DNA from: Chryseobacterium gleum
GTDB lineage: Bacteria; Bacteroidota; Bacteroidia; Flavobacteriales_D; Sanyastnellaceae
NCBI GenBank assembly: GCA_945881835.1
Contig: CAMCVP010000008.1
Location: 32,670 to 96,669 of the forward strand
Reading direction: 5' to 3'
Length of the DNA stretch: 64,000 nt
Below are positions 52,929-62,392 of this stretch, piece by piece. A program made the translations under genes and the position numbers. Under the pieces are notes generated by a model. It ran no database searches, was not told where the DNA came from, and saw only the letters and a program-made list of their open reading frames with translations. Positions within the stretch are counted from its first letter, which is position 1; every line of letters starts with the position of its first letter.

Positions 52929-54115
52929 AATTTCTTCAGATTTGTCAGAAACCTCCGCTCCCACTAACCGATGGTGGATGCATTGCTTTTCATGCGCTCA
53001 CAACCGGATTACTTCAGGCAGGACATAACGTTAAAGTTTTTACACTCTTCACAGACAAGCACGATTTTCTTCCGGAAACCATGCCCGAAGACTATGTGCA
53101 GAAAACAGACATTGAAGGTGTTTATGTAGATACAAATATGAATTTAGTAGATGTCTACTGCAACTTCATGACACGTGACCCTTACAACCTGAGTCGTTTT
53201 TTTTCAGTCGATGTCGACATTCGATTGACGCGTTTACTTCAAAAAGAAAAATACGATTGTATTATTCTTGAAAGTATTTTCACGACGCCTTATCTGCCCA
53301 CCATTCGCAGAAATGTGAAGACGAAAGTTATTCTTCGATCGCACAATGTTGAACACCAAATTTGGAATAAGCTAGCGATAGGAGAAAAGAATTTCTTCAA
53401 GCGCGTGTACATGTCATACCTCAGCAAAAAATTATACAAAGCTGAAATAGAAGCTTGGCGAAGCGTAGACGGCGTCGCATGCATTAGCTACGACGACCTG
53501 CAGTTTACTAGAGCACTCTCGCAAAAGCCTTCTCACCTCTTGCCTGTAGCCATGCCCGTTCAAGAGCCTGTTGAAATGAAGGGGAACGAACTTAAAGTTT
53601 ACCACATTGGTTCAATGGATTGGATGCCAAATTTGGAAGCTATAAATGGATTCATAGACAATACACTTCCAACAGTTCTTAAGGAATTTCCTGATTTCGA
53701 ATTTCACATTGCTGGAAGGAAAATGCCCGCAAGCCTTCACGAAAAAAAAATACCTGGAGTTGTTTCTTGGGGTGAAGTTGAAAGTGCGGAAGCATTTGCA
53801 CGCAACTTCCAAATTATGATTGTTCCATTGCAATCAGGTTCGGGTATTCGAATTAAAATTCTAGAGGCATTTGCCATGGGCATTGCTGTAATTTCCACAG
53901 AACAAGGAATAAGCGGATTAGATGTCGATGATCGAAAAGAATATTACCGCGCAGAAACTCCCGGTGAATGGGTCGAGGCTCTTCGCGCTTTGAAAGATCC
54001 GCAAGAGCGCTCACGTATCGGAAAGAATGCACAAGAATTCATGGAAGAATCTTATAGTAATTCAAAAATTGTTCAGCCGTTGGTTCAATTCATTAAATCA
54101 CTTCCGAAAAGATGA
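52925..54115 (+). CDS. GT4-type glycosyltransferase
   Basis: A 396-residue GT-B enzyme. The N-terminal acceptor domain begins 'MKFLQICQKPPLPLTDGG'; the donor domain contains 'KVYHIGSMDWMPNLEAINGF', 'FHIAGRKMP' and the nucleotide-sugar motif 'PLQSGSGIRIKILEAFAMGIAVISTEQGISGL' (EX7E-like). Coupled by 4-base overlaps to lptF upstream and to the next glycosyltransferase downstream, it probably acts on a cell-surface glycan or lipopolysaccharide. Donor and acceptor are unknown. Confidence 0.9.
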   Translation: MKFLQICQKPPLPLTDGGCIAFHALTTGLLQAGHNVKVFTLFTDKHDFLPETMPEDYVQKTDIEGVYVDTNMNLVDVYCNFMTRDPYNLSRFFSVDVDIRLTRLLQKEKYDCIILESIFTTPYLPTIRRNVKTKVILRSHNVEHQIWNKLAIGEKNFFKRVYMSYLSKKLYKAEIEAWRSVDGVACISYDDLQFTRALSQKPSHLLPVAMPVQEPVEMKGNELKVYHIGSMDWMPNLEAINGFIDNTLPTVLKEFPDFEFHIAGRKMPASLHEKKIPGVVSWGEVESAEAFARNFQIMIVPLQSGSGIRIKILEAFAMGIAVISTEQGISGLDVDDRKEYYRAETPGEWVEALRALKDPQERSRIGKNAQEFMEESYSNSKIVQPLVQFIKSLPKR

Positions 54116-55275
54116 AAATAGTAGTGCTCACTTCGCGCATTCCGTATCCATTGGAAAAGGGAGACAAGCTCCGCATCTTCCACCAGATAAAACATCTTTC
54201 AAAAACACATGAGATTTGTCTGATCTGCCTGAACGAAAGTTCCGATGAAATTGACACATCTGTACTTGAAGAATTGGTTACTGAATTGCACATAATTCCA
54301 TTAGCAAAATGGAAAATCCCCTTCCGCCTATTCTTCGCAATTTTTCATAATCTACCCTTTCAAGTGGAGTATTTCCTTGAAAGGAAAAACAAAAAAAAGA
54401 TTGAAGCAATCATTCAAGACTTCAATCCCAATCATATTTATTGTCAGCTCATTCGAACTTCGGAATACGTTAAAAATCTTTTTCAATTCGACAAAACACT
54501 CGACTACATGGATGCCTTCAGCGCAGCAGCTATGCGAAGAGCAAAAACAGAAAAAGGATTTCAGAAATTATTTTGGAAGATTGAAAACGAACGTGTAAAA
54601 AAGTATGAGCGAAGTATCTACGACTATTTCAATCAGCATTCAATCATTACCGAGCAAGATCGAAATCTCTTAGCAATTCCTTCCAACAAGAAAATTTCTA
54701 TTGTCCCGAACGGAGTAGACACCGGACATTTTGAGAACTCGCACATTTCCAAAAAGTACGACATCGTATTTGCTGGAAATATGAATTACCCACCCAACAT
54801 AGCCGCTGCCATTTTTCTTGTTGAAGAAATACTTCCAAAATTAAAATCGCAATTCCCCAATGTTACTGTGCTTATTGCGGGTGCGAACCCCTCCACTGAA
54901 GTGCAGAATTTAGCAAGCGATGGTGTTACTGTTTCCGGTTGGATGAACGACATTCGAGAGGCATATTGCGAATCGCGCGTATTCGTTGCACCTATGTTCA
55001 TTGGTGCCGGCATGCAAAACAAAATCCTAGAAGCCATGTCCAGTGAGCTTCCTGTAATTACCACCACCCTCGCTGCTGAAGCATTCAAAGAAAAAAATCT
55101 TTCCAAAGTCCTCGAGGCAAACTCAAGTTTTGAATTCGCCAAAGCCATTCAATATTATTTGTTGAATGAAGGTGCGCAAGTTTCCGATGGAAAGAAAAAC
55201 AGAATTTATGTGGAAGAAAAATACAGTTGGAAAATCAGCAATCAAAAATTAGAGCAATGCATTTCAAATCAATAA
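54112..55275 (+). CDS. GT4-type glycosyltransferase (TIGR03087-like)
   Basis: A 387-residue GT-B enzyme with N-terminal 'VVLTSRIPYPLEKGDKLRIF', typical of the TIGR03087/Stp1 group. The donor domain has 'IVFAGNMNYPPNIAAAIFLVEEILP', 'VSGWMNDIREAYCESRVFVAPMFIGAGMQNKILEAMS'. The gene overlaps both neighbours: ATGA with the preceding glycosyltransferase and about 19 bases with phoD. The substrate is unknown; surface polysaccharide assembly is inferred from context. Confidence 0.88.
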   Translation: MKIVVLTSRIPYPLEKGDKLRIFHQIKHLSKTHEICLICLNESSDEIDTSVLEELVTELHIIPLAKWKIPFRLFFAIFHNLPFQVEYFLERKNKKKIEAIIQDFNPNHIYCQLIRTSEYVKNLFQFDKTLDYMDAFSAAAMRRAKTEKGFQKLFWKIENERVKKYERSIYDYFNQHSIITEQDRNLLAIPSNKKISIVPNGVDTGHFENSHISKKYDIVFAGNMNYPPNIAAAIFLVEEILPKLKSQFPNVTVLIAGANPSTEVQNLASDGVTVSGWMNDIREAYCESRVFVAPMFIGAGMQNKILEAMSSELPVITTTLAAEAFKEKNLSKVLEANSSFEFAKAIQYYLLNEGAQVSDGKKNRIYVEEKYSWKISNQKLEQCISNQ

Positions 55276-56555
55276 TCGCCTTCTTCATTTGCTTCGCCAC
55301 GTTGCAAATTTTCGCACAATCAGAAATCGTCATGCTCGGACATGTGGGGCAACGCAATGCTGAAATATGGGTTCATTGGCCGAATGAAGGCGAGAACGTT
55401 TCACTTCAATATTCAAATCCAAATTGGAATGGCGGTGAAATCTCATTTTCTGTTTCGAATGAAAAACACCTCAGCAATAAGATTATTCTTTCTTCGCTTC
55501 AACCGAGCACGACATACACTTTCTTCCTAAAAAGTAAAAGTTTTCAAACAAAGATCTACGAATTCACCACACAAGAACTTTGGCAATGGCGAAAAGACGC
55601 CCCCGATTTTTCAATTGTATTTGGAAGTTGTGCTTACGTAAACGACACTGAATTCGATAGACCTGGAAAGGCTTATGGGCAATCTGACTCTATTTTCAAT
55701 GTCATATCTGCGTTGAAGCCAAACGCCATGATTTGGGGTGGAGACAATATTTATTTGCGTGAAGGCGACTTTGAAACGCAGACCAACATGGTGAATCGCT
55801 ATATAAAAGCAAGGGAGGTTCCTTCCATTCAAAAATTACTTTCAACCTGTCCACAATACGCCATTTGGGACGATCACGACTTTGGTCCGAACGACAGTCA
55901 CTCTTCCTTTCAATACAAAAAAGAGAGTTTAGCCGCATTCAAAGAAATGTGGGGCAATTCGAATTATGGATTTCCAAAAAACGAAAACAATTGCATTACC
56001 GGAAAAGTGACTATAAACGATGTCGATCTATACTTATTGGATAATCGTAGTTTCAGAATTCCACCAGGGACCGAAGGCGTTACCCCACAAATGCTCGGCA
56101 AAGAACAGATTCAATGGCTAATTGAAGATCTTAAATCAAGCAAAGCTTCTTTCAAACTTATTGCAGTTGGCAGCCAGGTTCTTTCTTCTGTTGCCGACTT
56201 TGAGAATTACGCGAACTATACAGAAGAAAGAAATTACTTGCTTGATCTTCTTGCGAAGAATAACATTAAAAATGTTGTTTTCTTGACAGGCGATAGACAT
56301 TTCTCTGAACTCTCCGAAGTGAAGCTAAATGGCAACCTTCGTGTTTTAGATATCACCGCTTCCCCCTTAACCAGCAAGCCATACAGCAACAGCAAAGAAA
56401 TTAATTCAAATCGTGTTGAAGGGACATATCTTGGCGAGCAAAATTTCGCTCAACTCAGTTTCTCGGGTAAGAACGGAGAACGGGCTGTAAGCCTCGATTT
56501 AAAAAATAAAATGGGGAAAACCATTTGGAGTAAATCCTTTACGCAAGAAAAATAA
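55257..56555 (+). CDS. PhoD-family alkaline phosphatase
   Basis: ATG 55257 gives a signal peptide (MHFKSIIAFFICFATLQIFAQ) and the gene overlaps the end of the preceding glycosyltransferase. The 432-residue product has an N-terminal Fn3-like domain, then the PhoD metallophosphatase core: 'FGSCAYVND' (Cys ligand), 'MIWGGDNIYLREGDF' (Asp), 'IWDDHDFGPNDS' (Asp, His), 'VVFLTGDRHFSELSEV' (His). It is probably a secreted or periplasmic phosphomonoesterase or diesterase releasing phosphate. Confidence 0.9.
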   Translation: MHFKSIIAFFICFATLQIFAQSEIVMLGHVGQRNAEIWVHWPNEGENVSLQYSNPNWNGGEISFSVSNEKHLSNKIILSSLQPSTTYTFFLKSKSFQTKIYEFTTQELWQWRKDAPDFSIVFGSCAYVNDTEFDRPGKAYGQSDSIFNVISALKPNAMIWGGDNIYLREGDFETQTNMVNRYIKAREVPSIQKLLSTCPQYAIWDDHDFGPNDSHSSFQYKKESLAAFKEMWGNSNYGFPKNENNCITGKVTINDVDLYLLDNRSFRIPPGTEGVTPQMLGKEQIQWLIEDLKSSKASFKLIAVGSQVLSSVADFENYANYTEERNYLLDLLAKNNIKNVVFLTGDRHFSELSEVKLNGNLRVLDITASPLTSKPYSNSKEINSNRVEGTYLGEQNFAQLSFSGKNGERAVSLDLKNKMGKTIWSKSFTQEK

Positions 56556-56626
56556 AAACTTCACAAAAGACAACATAATAGTTGCATTGAATTATCTATC
56601 TTTAGGACACCTATACAAGTTCAAAA

Positions 56627-57007
56627 ATGAGCAAAGTTCAATTCGAAATAGAATACCTTGTGCACAGCTCTGCGCATATCTTATACAATTGCATAAGCAA
56701 CCCTAGTAGCCTTGAAGAATGGTTCGCAGATTCTGTTAATCAAAAAGGTGAATCTTTTCAATTCAAATGGGATGACGAAGAACGAAAATCCAAGCTTTTA
56801 TCTTCCAAAAAAAATCAATTCATTCGCTGGCAGTGGGATGAATCTGAATACGCAAACACCTACTTTGAAATGCGCATTAAGATTGACGAAATGACCAACG
56901 AAGTCGCGTTAATCATTACAGATTTCTGTGACGAAGGCGACGAAGAAGATGCTCGTATGCTTTGGGATTTAGCCATTGACGACTTACACCGTGTCATAGG
57001 AAGATAA
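56627..57007 (+). CDS. START-like (SRPBCC) domain protein
   Basis: A 126-residue cytoplasmic protein of the START/AHSA1-like fold found throughout Bacteroidota: 'FEIEYLVHSSAHILYNCISNPSSLEEWFAD', 'FQFKWDDEE', 'FEMRIKIDEMTNEVALIITDF', ending 'LWDLAIDDLHRVIGR'. The fold binds hydrophobic ligands; no ligand is known for this group. Confidence 0.85.
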   Translation: MSKVQFEIEYLVHSSAHILYNCISNPSSLEEWFADSVNQKGESFQFKWDDEERKSKLLSSKKNQFIRWQWDESEYANTYFEMRIKIDEMTNEVALIITDFCDEGDEEDARMLWDLAIDDLHRVIGR

Positions 57008-57060
57008 TCAATTCAATTTCTTATTATTTTTTTCTTCGTTTCGTTCGCATCTTTGCAACC

Positions 57061-58521
57061 ATGAGACAATTACTTCTCTTTATTTCATGTTTGCTGTTCT
57101 CTTTGAACACACACGCTATTCGCGTATTCATTGACCATCAAACTTTTTACAATTCTGAAACCGGCCCGTACATCGAGGTTGTTTTTTCCTTCGAAGGAAA
57201 ATCAATGAAAACGGTCAAAGGTGCAGACGGCCAATATTCTGCTCAAGCCAATTGCAACGTTTTCCTTTCACAAGGAACCAAAGTTGTTCAATACGCAAAG
57301 TTCAATGCAAAAAGTACTCCCGGCATTTTACCGAAAGCTTCCGACTTCATGTCGGTAGAAAGATTTCCTCTTGCAGACGGCAGATATGACCTTGAAATAG
57401 AAATATACGACGCCAATGATTCACTTGCGTCTCCACTCATTCACAACGAAACAATAGAAATCTCACACCTTAGCGAAGGCTGTTTCTTTTCAGACATTGC
57501 CTTTGTTAGTGCGTTTACGAATACCATACAAGAAAACGCTTTTAGCAAGGCCGGGTACGATTTAATACCCTATGTTTCGAATTACTACCCGAGTTCATTG
57601 AATAGCTTAATCTTGTATTGTGAGTTATACAACTCACGCAAGTTAATCGGAAAGAAAATCGGCTTTGCTTACAGCATTTGCCTGACAGATGCTCTTCAAA
57701 ATGAAATTCCAAATTCCAAAAGAATTATTCGAGCCGAAGGCGAAGACATCAATCCAATTATTTACACGCTAGACCTGAGTAATTTGACTACCGGAGATTA
57801 CAAGGTGAAAATTGAAATGCTCGACCGTGAAGGAAAAGTTGTGTGTTCTAAATTTCGAAATTTCACTCGAAATAAAACTCAAGAAAACAGCTACACTCCT
57901 CCAGTAGGTCTCGACATCACAAACACATTCGTTGCCAGATATACGAAGAGCGATTCGCTTTACGCTCATATTCAATCGTGTCTACCCATAGCTGAGAGCG
58001 TTGAAAGAAACACCATTGATAACATTCTGAAAAACGCTGATTTTCAAACTCGAAAAAGTTTCATGTATACTTTTTGGTCACGAAGAAATTCAGCAAATCC
58101 AGAAAAGGCTTGGAACGATTATTACCAAGATGTGCTTGCCGTTCAGAAAGAATTTGGAACACGAATTAAAGCAGGATGGCAAACCGATCGCGGACGTGTT
58201 TATCTGCAATATGGTAAGCCTAGCACGCGTATTGTTAGAAACAACGACCCTGATTATTGGCCATTTGAAATTTGGCACTACTACAACACAAACACCGGCC
58301 TTCGCGACCGTAGGTTTCTTTTCTACAATACCAGCTTGAACTACGATATGGAATTGCTGCACTCAGACATTCCCAATGAAGTACGGAACTACGATTGGAA
58401 AAACCTTGTGCGCTCAAGACAAATGAACGATCCGTCTTCAACAGGAAGAATTGGAAACAATCAAAACATTGACCCTTACAGTGGAGACGAGCTCGAAGAT
58501 CTTTGGTACAATCCACATTAA
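57061..58521 (+). CDS. GWxTD-domain protein
   Basis: A 486-residue exported protein with signal peptide (MRQLLLFISCLLFSLNTHA). The C-terminal GWxTD domain (about 340-470) shows 'KAGWQTDRGRVYLQYGKPSTR' and 'PFEIWHYYNTNTGLRDRRFLFYN', ending 'DLWYNPH'. The N-terminal region is a beta-sandwich. The domain is widespread in Bacteroidota but has no assigned reaction. A near-consensus -7 box (CATCTTTG) ends 5 bases before the ATG, as at lptF. Confidence 0.88.
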   Translation: MRQLLLFISCLLFSLNTHAIRVFIDHQTFYNSETGPYIEVVFSFEGKSMKTVKGADGQYSAQANCNVFLSQGTKVVQYAKFNAKSTPGILPKASDFMSVERFPLADGRYDLEIEIYDANDSLASPLIHNETIEISHLSEGCFFSDIAFVSAFTNTIQENAFSKAGYDLIPYVSNYYPSSLNSLILYCELYNSRKLIGKKIGFAYSICLTDALQNEIPNSKRIIRAEGEDINPIIYTLDLSNLTTGDYKVKIEMLDREGKVVCSKFRNFTRNKTQENSYTPPVGLDITNTFVARYTKSDSLYAHIQSCLPIAESVERNTIDNILKNADFQTRKSFMYTFWSRRNSANPEKAWNDYYQDVLAVQKEFGTRIKAGWQTDRGRVYLQYGKPSTRIVRNNDPDYWPFEIWHYYNTNTGLRDRRFLFYNTSLNYDMELLHSDIPNEVRNYDWKNLVRSRQMNDPSSTGRIGNNQNIDPYSGDELEDLWYNPH

Positions 58522-58525
58522 TGAA

Positions 58526-59566
58526 ATGATGGGCGAAAAACAAATTGCCGTTGCTATTTTGAATTGGAACGGAGCAAAATACTTGAAGCGATTTTTACCT
58601 TCTGTTCTTGCGAATTCATTAGAAGCAGATGTTATTGTAATTGACAATTGCTCTTCTGACCATTCAATTCTCTTGCTGAATCAAGAATTCCCAAATGTAA
58701 AAGTCATTCAACTCGATAGAAACTATGGCTTCGCAGAGGGCTACAATCGAGGGCTTGCCAACCTGAATTATGAATTTTTCGTTTTGCTCAATAGTGATGT
58801 TGAAGTTCCCGAGAATTGGCTTGCGCCTCAAATAAAGTATCTTCAAAGCGACAATGAACTTGTTGCCTGCGCTCCATTGATCTTAAGTCATGCAGAACCA
58901 AATTGCTTCGAATACGCGGGCGCTGCAGGCGGTTACCTCGATAAAGATGGATTTGCATTTTGCGCCGGACGAATTTTCTATGCCTTTGAAATAAATGAAG
59001 GACAATACAATTCCAGCCGTGAAGTCTTTTGGGCCAGTGGCGCCGCTTTAACCATTAAAGCAAGCGCTTGGAAAGAAGTAAATGGATTCGACGGAACCTT
59101 CTTCGCTCACATGGAAGAAATTGATTTGTGCTGGAGGTTAAAGAATCGCGGCTACAAAATTGGAGTCTGTGGCGAATCAAAAATCTACCATATCGGAGGT
59201 GGAACATTAGATAGACAAAGCTCTTTCAAAACATATTTAAACTTTCGAAACAATCTATTTCTCATTCTAAAAAACCACAGAGCCTCTTCACTCCTTCCGC
59301 ACATCTTAAGAAGAATGATCTTAGATGGAATTGCTGGAATCAGATTTCTGTTTGAAGGAAATTTCACCTATTTCATCGCTGTGCTAAAAGCTCATTTTCA
59401 TTTTTATGCGAAGTTTAACTACTACTTGAAGCTACGAAAGAGTGAAAAAAAATTCTGGAAAACACCAAATTTATGCGGCCAATACCGAGGCAGCATCTTG
59501 GTTTCCTTCTTTCTGAAGCATAAGCAAAATTTTCAACAATTAGATTCTAAACTATTTTCCGAATAA
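58526..59566 (+). CDS. GT2-family glycosyltransferase
   Basis: A 346-residue GT-A enzyme, started at ATG 58526 (MMGEKQIAVAILNWNGA), 4 bases after the GWxTD stop; the longer frame inside that gene is rejected. The motifs are 'VAILNWNGAKYLKRFLPSVL', 'VIVIDNCSSDHS', 'NYGFAEGYNRGL', 'FVLLNSDVEVPENWL' (DxD-like region) and 'FWASGAALTIKASAWKEVNGFDGTFFAHMEEIDLCWRLKNRG', the rhamnosyltransferase-like pattern. A C-terminal hydrophobic segment may bind the membrane. Confidence 0.92.
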   Translation: MMGEKQIAVAILNWNGAKYLKRFLPSVLANSLEADVIVIDNCSSDHSILLLNQEFPNVKVIQLDRNYGFAEGYNRGLANLNYEFFVLLNSDVEVPENWLAPQIKYLQSDNELVACAPLILSHAEPNCFEYAGAAGGYLDKDGFAFCAGRIFYAFEINEGQYNSSREVFWASGAALTIKASAWKEVNGFDGTFFAHMEEIDLCWRLKNRGYKIGVCGESKIYHIGGGTLDRQSSFKTYLNFRNNLFLILKNHRASSLLPHILRRMILDGIAGIRFLFEGNFTYFIAVLKAHFHFYAKFNYYLKLRKSEKKFWKTPNLCGQYRGSILVSFFLKHKQNFQQLDSKLFSE

Positions 59567-59578
59567 AATCGGAAAAAT

Positions 59579-61525
59579 ATGTTTTCATTTATTCGAAGAG
59601 CACCGCTAGTTGTGCCCTGTATATTCCTTGTGCTTGGAATTCTATTGCAGTTTGAATGCTCTTTGCAAACATCTTGGCATAAGCAAATATTGCTTGTCAG
59701 CGCTGCTGCCTTCCTCTTCTTCAATCATAGAAATGCGCTACCATCCGTGCAAGTTTATTTCTTGCTTTTACTGGCTCTTATAGGAGGAATGACAACAGTA
59801 GATTCATTTCAGAAAAAATCGGAAAATTTTCCGACCGAAATCATTCATTTGGAATTTCAAATTGAAAAAATACTTAAAAACAATCAATTTATTGCAGGCG
59901 CTCTATCACAAAGTTTTTTGGTTCATTTGGAAAAAGGGGACTCGATTCAGTGCGGTCTGAAAATAGAGGCTACAGGAAAATTTCAACAAATAGCGGCACC
60001 AAAACTCCCTTGGAATTTCAATCAAAAAAAACAAATGCTCTCAAACGGAATAACACATGAATTCAAAGTCGAAGAAATAAAAAAAACACATGCTCCTAAA
60101 GGTTTTGATCTCTCTTCTCTTCCGCAACGCATTCAATATAAGCTAAAACAAAAAATAACCAATTCCTTTCCAGACACGTCAACATCAGCAATTCTCTCAG
60201 CATTACTCTTAGGCGAAACAACATTACTTACAAAGGAAATTTCATCGGACTATTCCGTTGCTGGTGTTGTTCACATATTAGCTGTATCTGGAATGCATGT
60301 TGCACTTATTTACGAGCTTATACTATTGCTCCTTAAACTGTTTTTTAGAAAAAAAAGGAAGTGGTTAACCTTCGCTATAGCCATGGTATTGCTTTGGAGC
60401 TATGGCGCAATAACCGGATTCTCTGCAAGTGTTGTTCGTGCCTGTTGTATGTTCTCCTTCTTTGTGATCTCGGATTGTTTCCTATTGCCCCGTAATACTG
60501 GGAATACCATTGCGGGGTCAACTATTCTCATTCTATTCTTTCAACCTTTTCTCATTTACAACTTAGGGTTTCTTCTTTCCGTAACTGCCGTCCTGGGCAT
60601 TGTAATCATTCACCCGTTGATTATAAAACGACTTTATACTGAAAACAAAATCTTATATTATCTAGCTACTTCTGCCAGTATTACGCTCTCTGCTCAACTC
60701 GCCACCCTACCGTTAACCCTCTATATTTTTCATTCATTCCCTACCTACTTCTTGATTGCCAATCTCATTCTTGTTCCTTGGTCAACTATCATACTTTACA
60801 CAGGAATTGCGTTCCTATTTCTTTCCGAAATACCTCTTCTGGGTAATCTCATTGTCTTTGTTTTAAACACTATCACAGAAGGAATGAATATCTTGATACA
60901 CCTTATTCAATATTTACCCAAGGCACAACTTACGAAAATCCCTTTCAATTTTGAACAAGCAGCCTTTGCTTATGTCTTGCTCGTTTGCATGGGACTCTTT
61001 GTGTATTTTAAGTCCTCAAATTTCCTTCATGCATCAGCCGTCGCAACACTATTAATAATCGGATTTTCATACATCGCCGCACGCCCCACTGGATATCTAT
61101 TCACTTACTACCAATCCAATCTATTGCTTATCGGAAATGAGAAGGAACTCGTTCTAGCTTGCAATAACGACACGCTATCTTCAAGATACATTGAAAAACT
61201 AAACTCTTGGAAATGTCAACAAAATCGGGCAAGTCACACTATTCGTAAGGTAGATTTTCCAACATCTACAAGTTGGAAAGATTGTGAAAACACACTCTCG
61301 TTATCTCTATTTCATGGAAGAAAAAATCACAACATTATCCTACTTGAAGATGAAATGAAAAAGGAAAAAATAGATTCTCTGAAGCAAGAAGAGTTTTTAA
61401 ATAAAAAAGTTCTTTTTGGAAAAGGAATATCTCACAAAAAGAAAGAAGAACTGAGCGCAATTTTTCAACTTAAAAACATCCCATTTCAAAACATACAAAG
61501 CGAACCATTCATCTTAAAATACTAA
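59579..61525 (+). CDS. comEC: ComEC/Rec2-family DNA uptake channel protein
   Basis: A 648-residue polytopic membrane protein. It has an OB-like N-terminal DUF4131 region ('IHLEFQIEKILKNNQFIAGAL'), the competence domain ('ILSALLLGETTLLTKEISSDYSVAGVVHILAVSGMHVALIYEL') and 'GAITGFSASVVRACCMFS' in further helices. The C-terminal 150 residues lack an HxHxDH metallo-beta-lactamase motif, so the nuclease-like domain of longer ComEC proteins is absent or degenerate. Transport of single-stranded DNA across the inner membrane is the family role. Confidence 0.88.
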   Translation: MFSFIRRAPLVVPCIFLVLGILLQFECSLQTSWHKQILLVSAAAFLFFNHRNALPSVQVYFLLLLALIGGMTTVDSFQKKSENFPTEIIHLEFQIEKILKNNQFIAGALSQSFLVHLEKGDSIQCGLKIEATGKFQQIAAPKLPWNFNQKKQMLSNGITHEFKVEEIKKTHAPKGFDLSSLPQRIQYKLKQKITNSFPDTSTSAILSALLLGETTLLTKEISSDYSVAGVVHILAVSGMHVALIYELILLLLKLFFRKKRKWLTFAIAMVLLWSYGAITGFSASVVRACCMFSFFVISDCFLLPRNTGNTIAGSTILILFFQPFLIYNLGFLLSVTAVLGIVIIHPLIIKRLYTENKILYYLATSASITLSAQLATLPLTLYIFHSFPTYFLIANLILVPWSTIILYTGIAFLFLSEIPLLGNLIVFVLNTITEGMNILIHLIQYLPKAQLTKIPFNFEQAAFAYVLLVCMGLFVYFKSSNFLHASAVATLLIIGFSYIAARPTGYLFTYYQSNLLLIGNEKELVLACNNDTLSSRYIEKLNSWKCQQNRASHTIRKVDFPTSTSWKDCENTLSLSLFHGRKNHNIILLEDEMKKEKIDSLKQEEFLNKKVLFGKGISHKKKEELSAIFQLKNIPFQNIQSEPFILKY

Positions 61526-61533
61526 TACCTTTG
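61526..61533 (+). promoter_or_regulatory. -7 box TACCTTTG directly before HMG-CoA lyase
   Basis: A perfect TAnnTTTG, 4 bases before the ATG at 61538 and overlapping the comEC end. A leaderless transcript is suggested; no TTTG -33 is visible. Confidence 0.4.
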
Positions 61534-61537
61534 TTGC

Positions 61538-62392
61538 ATGAGTCATGAATTGTACCTCACAGAATGTCCTCGCGATGCCATGCAGGGTATTCGCGAATTC
61601 ATTCCTACCGAAAAAAAAGTTGAATACTTGAATCACCTATTATTGCTGGGGTTCGACAGGTTAGACTTTGGCTCTTTTGTTAGTGAAAAAGCTATTCCGC
61701 AATTGAAAGACACGCGTGAAGTCCTTGAACAACTTATCGAAAGTCAAACTAAACTTTTAGCTATCGTAGCCAATGAACGCGGTGTAGAAGATGCTTTAAA
61801 TTTTGAAAGAATTGATTTTATTGGTTATCCATTTTCCATCAATAACACTTTTCAACTTCGCAATACAGGAAAAACGATAGAAGAAAGTCTTGGCGTTCTC
61901 GAATCCATTCAAAACAAGGTGAATTCAAAGAATAAAAAACTGGTTGTATATCTCAGCATGGCATTCGGAAATCCTTACGATGAAATATGGAGTGAAGAAT
62001 TGGCAACTTCTTTTGCGCAGCGCTTGGTGAATGATTTTGGTGTTTCTGAAATCATGATGTCTGACACCATTGGAAGCGCCACGCCTTCAAGTATTCAAAA
62101 CCTTTTCGACGCTTCTATAACACTTCCGAATTGTCTCGTTGGAGCACATTTGCACTCGCGATTCGATAGTGCCCTAGAGAAGATTCAAGCTGCCTTTGAC
62201 AGTGGTTGTCGAAGATTTGACGGCGCTTTTGGAGGGTTCGGCGGTTGCCCGATGGCCAAAGATGATTTGGTTGGAAATATGCCGACAGAGCTTCTTCTCT
62301 TATTTTCTGAAACGAAATTGAATGACGAAAGAATCTCGACAGAAGATATATCGAAAGCAATTGACTTTTCGAAGAGCACGTTAAATCCTTAG
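61538..62392 (+). CDS. mvaB: Hydroxymethylglutaryl-CoA lyase
   Basis: A 284-residue HMGL-like TIM-barrel lyase that splits HMG-CoA into acetoacetate and acetyl-CoA, the last step of leucine degradation. It shows 'TECPRDAMQGIREFIP' (RDxxQ motif), 'FDRLDFGSFVSEKAIPQLKD', 'MMSDTIGSATP', 'VGAHLHSRF' (metal His-x-His) and the lid 'FGGFGGCPMAKDDLVGNMPTE'. Convergent with the aldo/keto reductase, overlapping 4 bases. Confidence 0.93.
   Translation: MSHELYLTECPRDAMQGIREFIPTEKKVEYLNHLLLLGFDRLDFGSFVSEKAIPQLKDTREVLEQLIESQTKLLAIVANERGVEDALNFERIDFIGYPFSINNTFQLRNTGKTIEESLGVLESIQNKVNSKNKKLVVYLSMAFGNPYDEIWSEELATSFAQRLVNDFGVSEIMMSDTIGSATPSSIQNLFDASITLPNCLVGAHLHSRFDSALEKIQAAFDSGCRRFDGAFGGFGGCPMAKDDLVGNMPTELLLLFSETKLNDERISTEDISKAIDFSKSTLNP

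Noticed and set aside
54786..55148. 120-codon antisense frame in the second GT4 gene
   Set aside because: Complement of conserved glycosyltransferase motifs; composition artefact.
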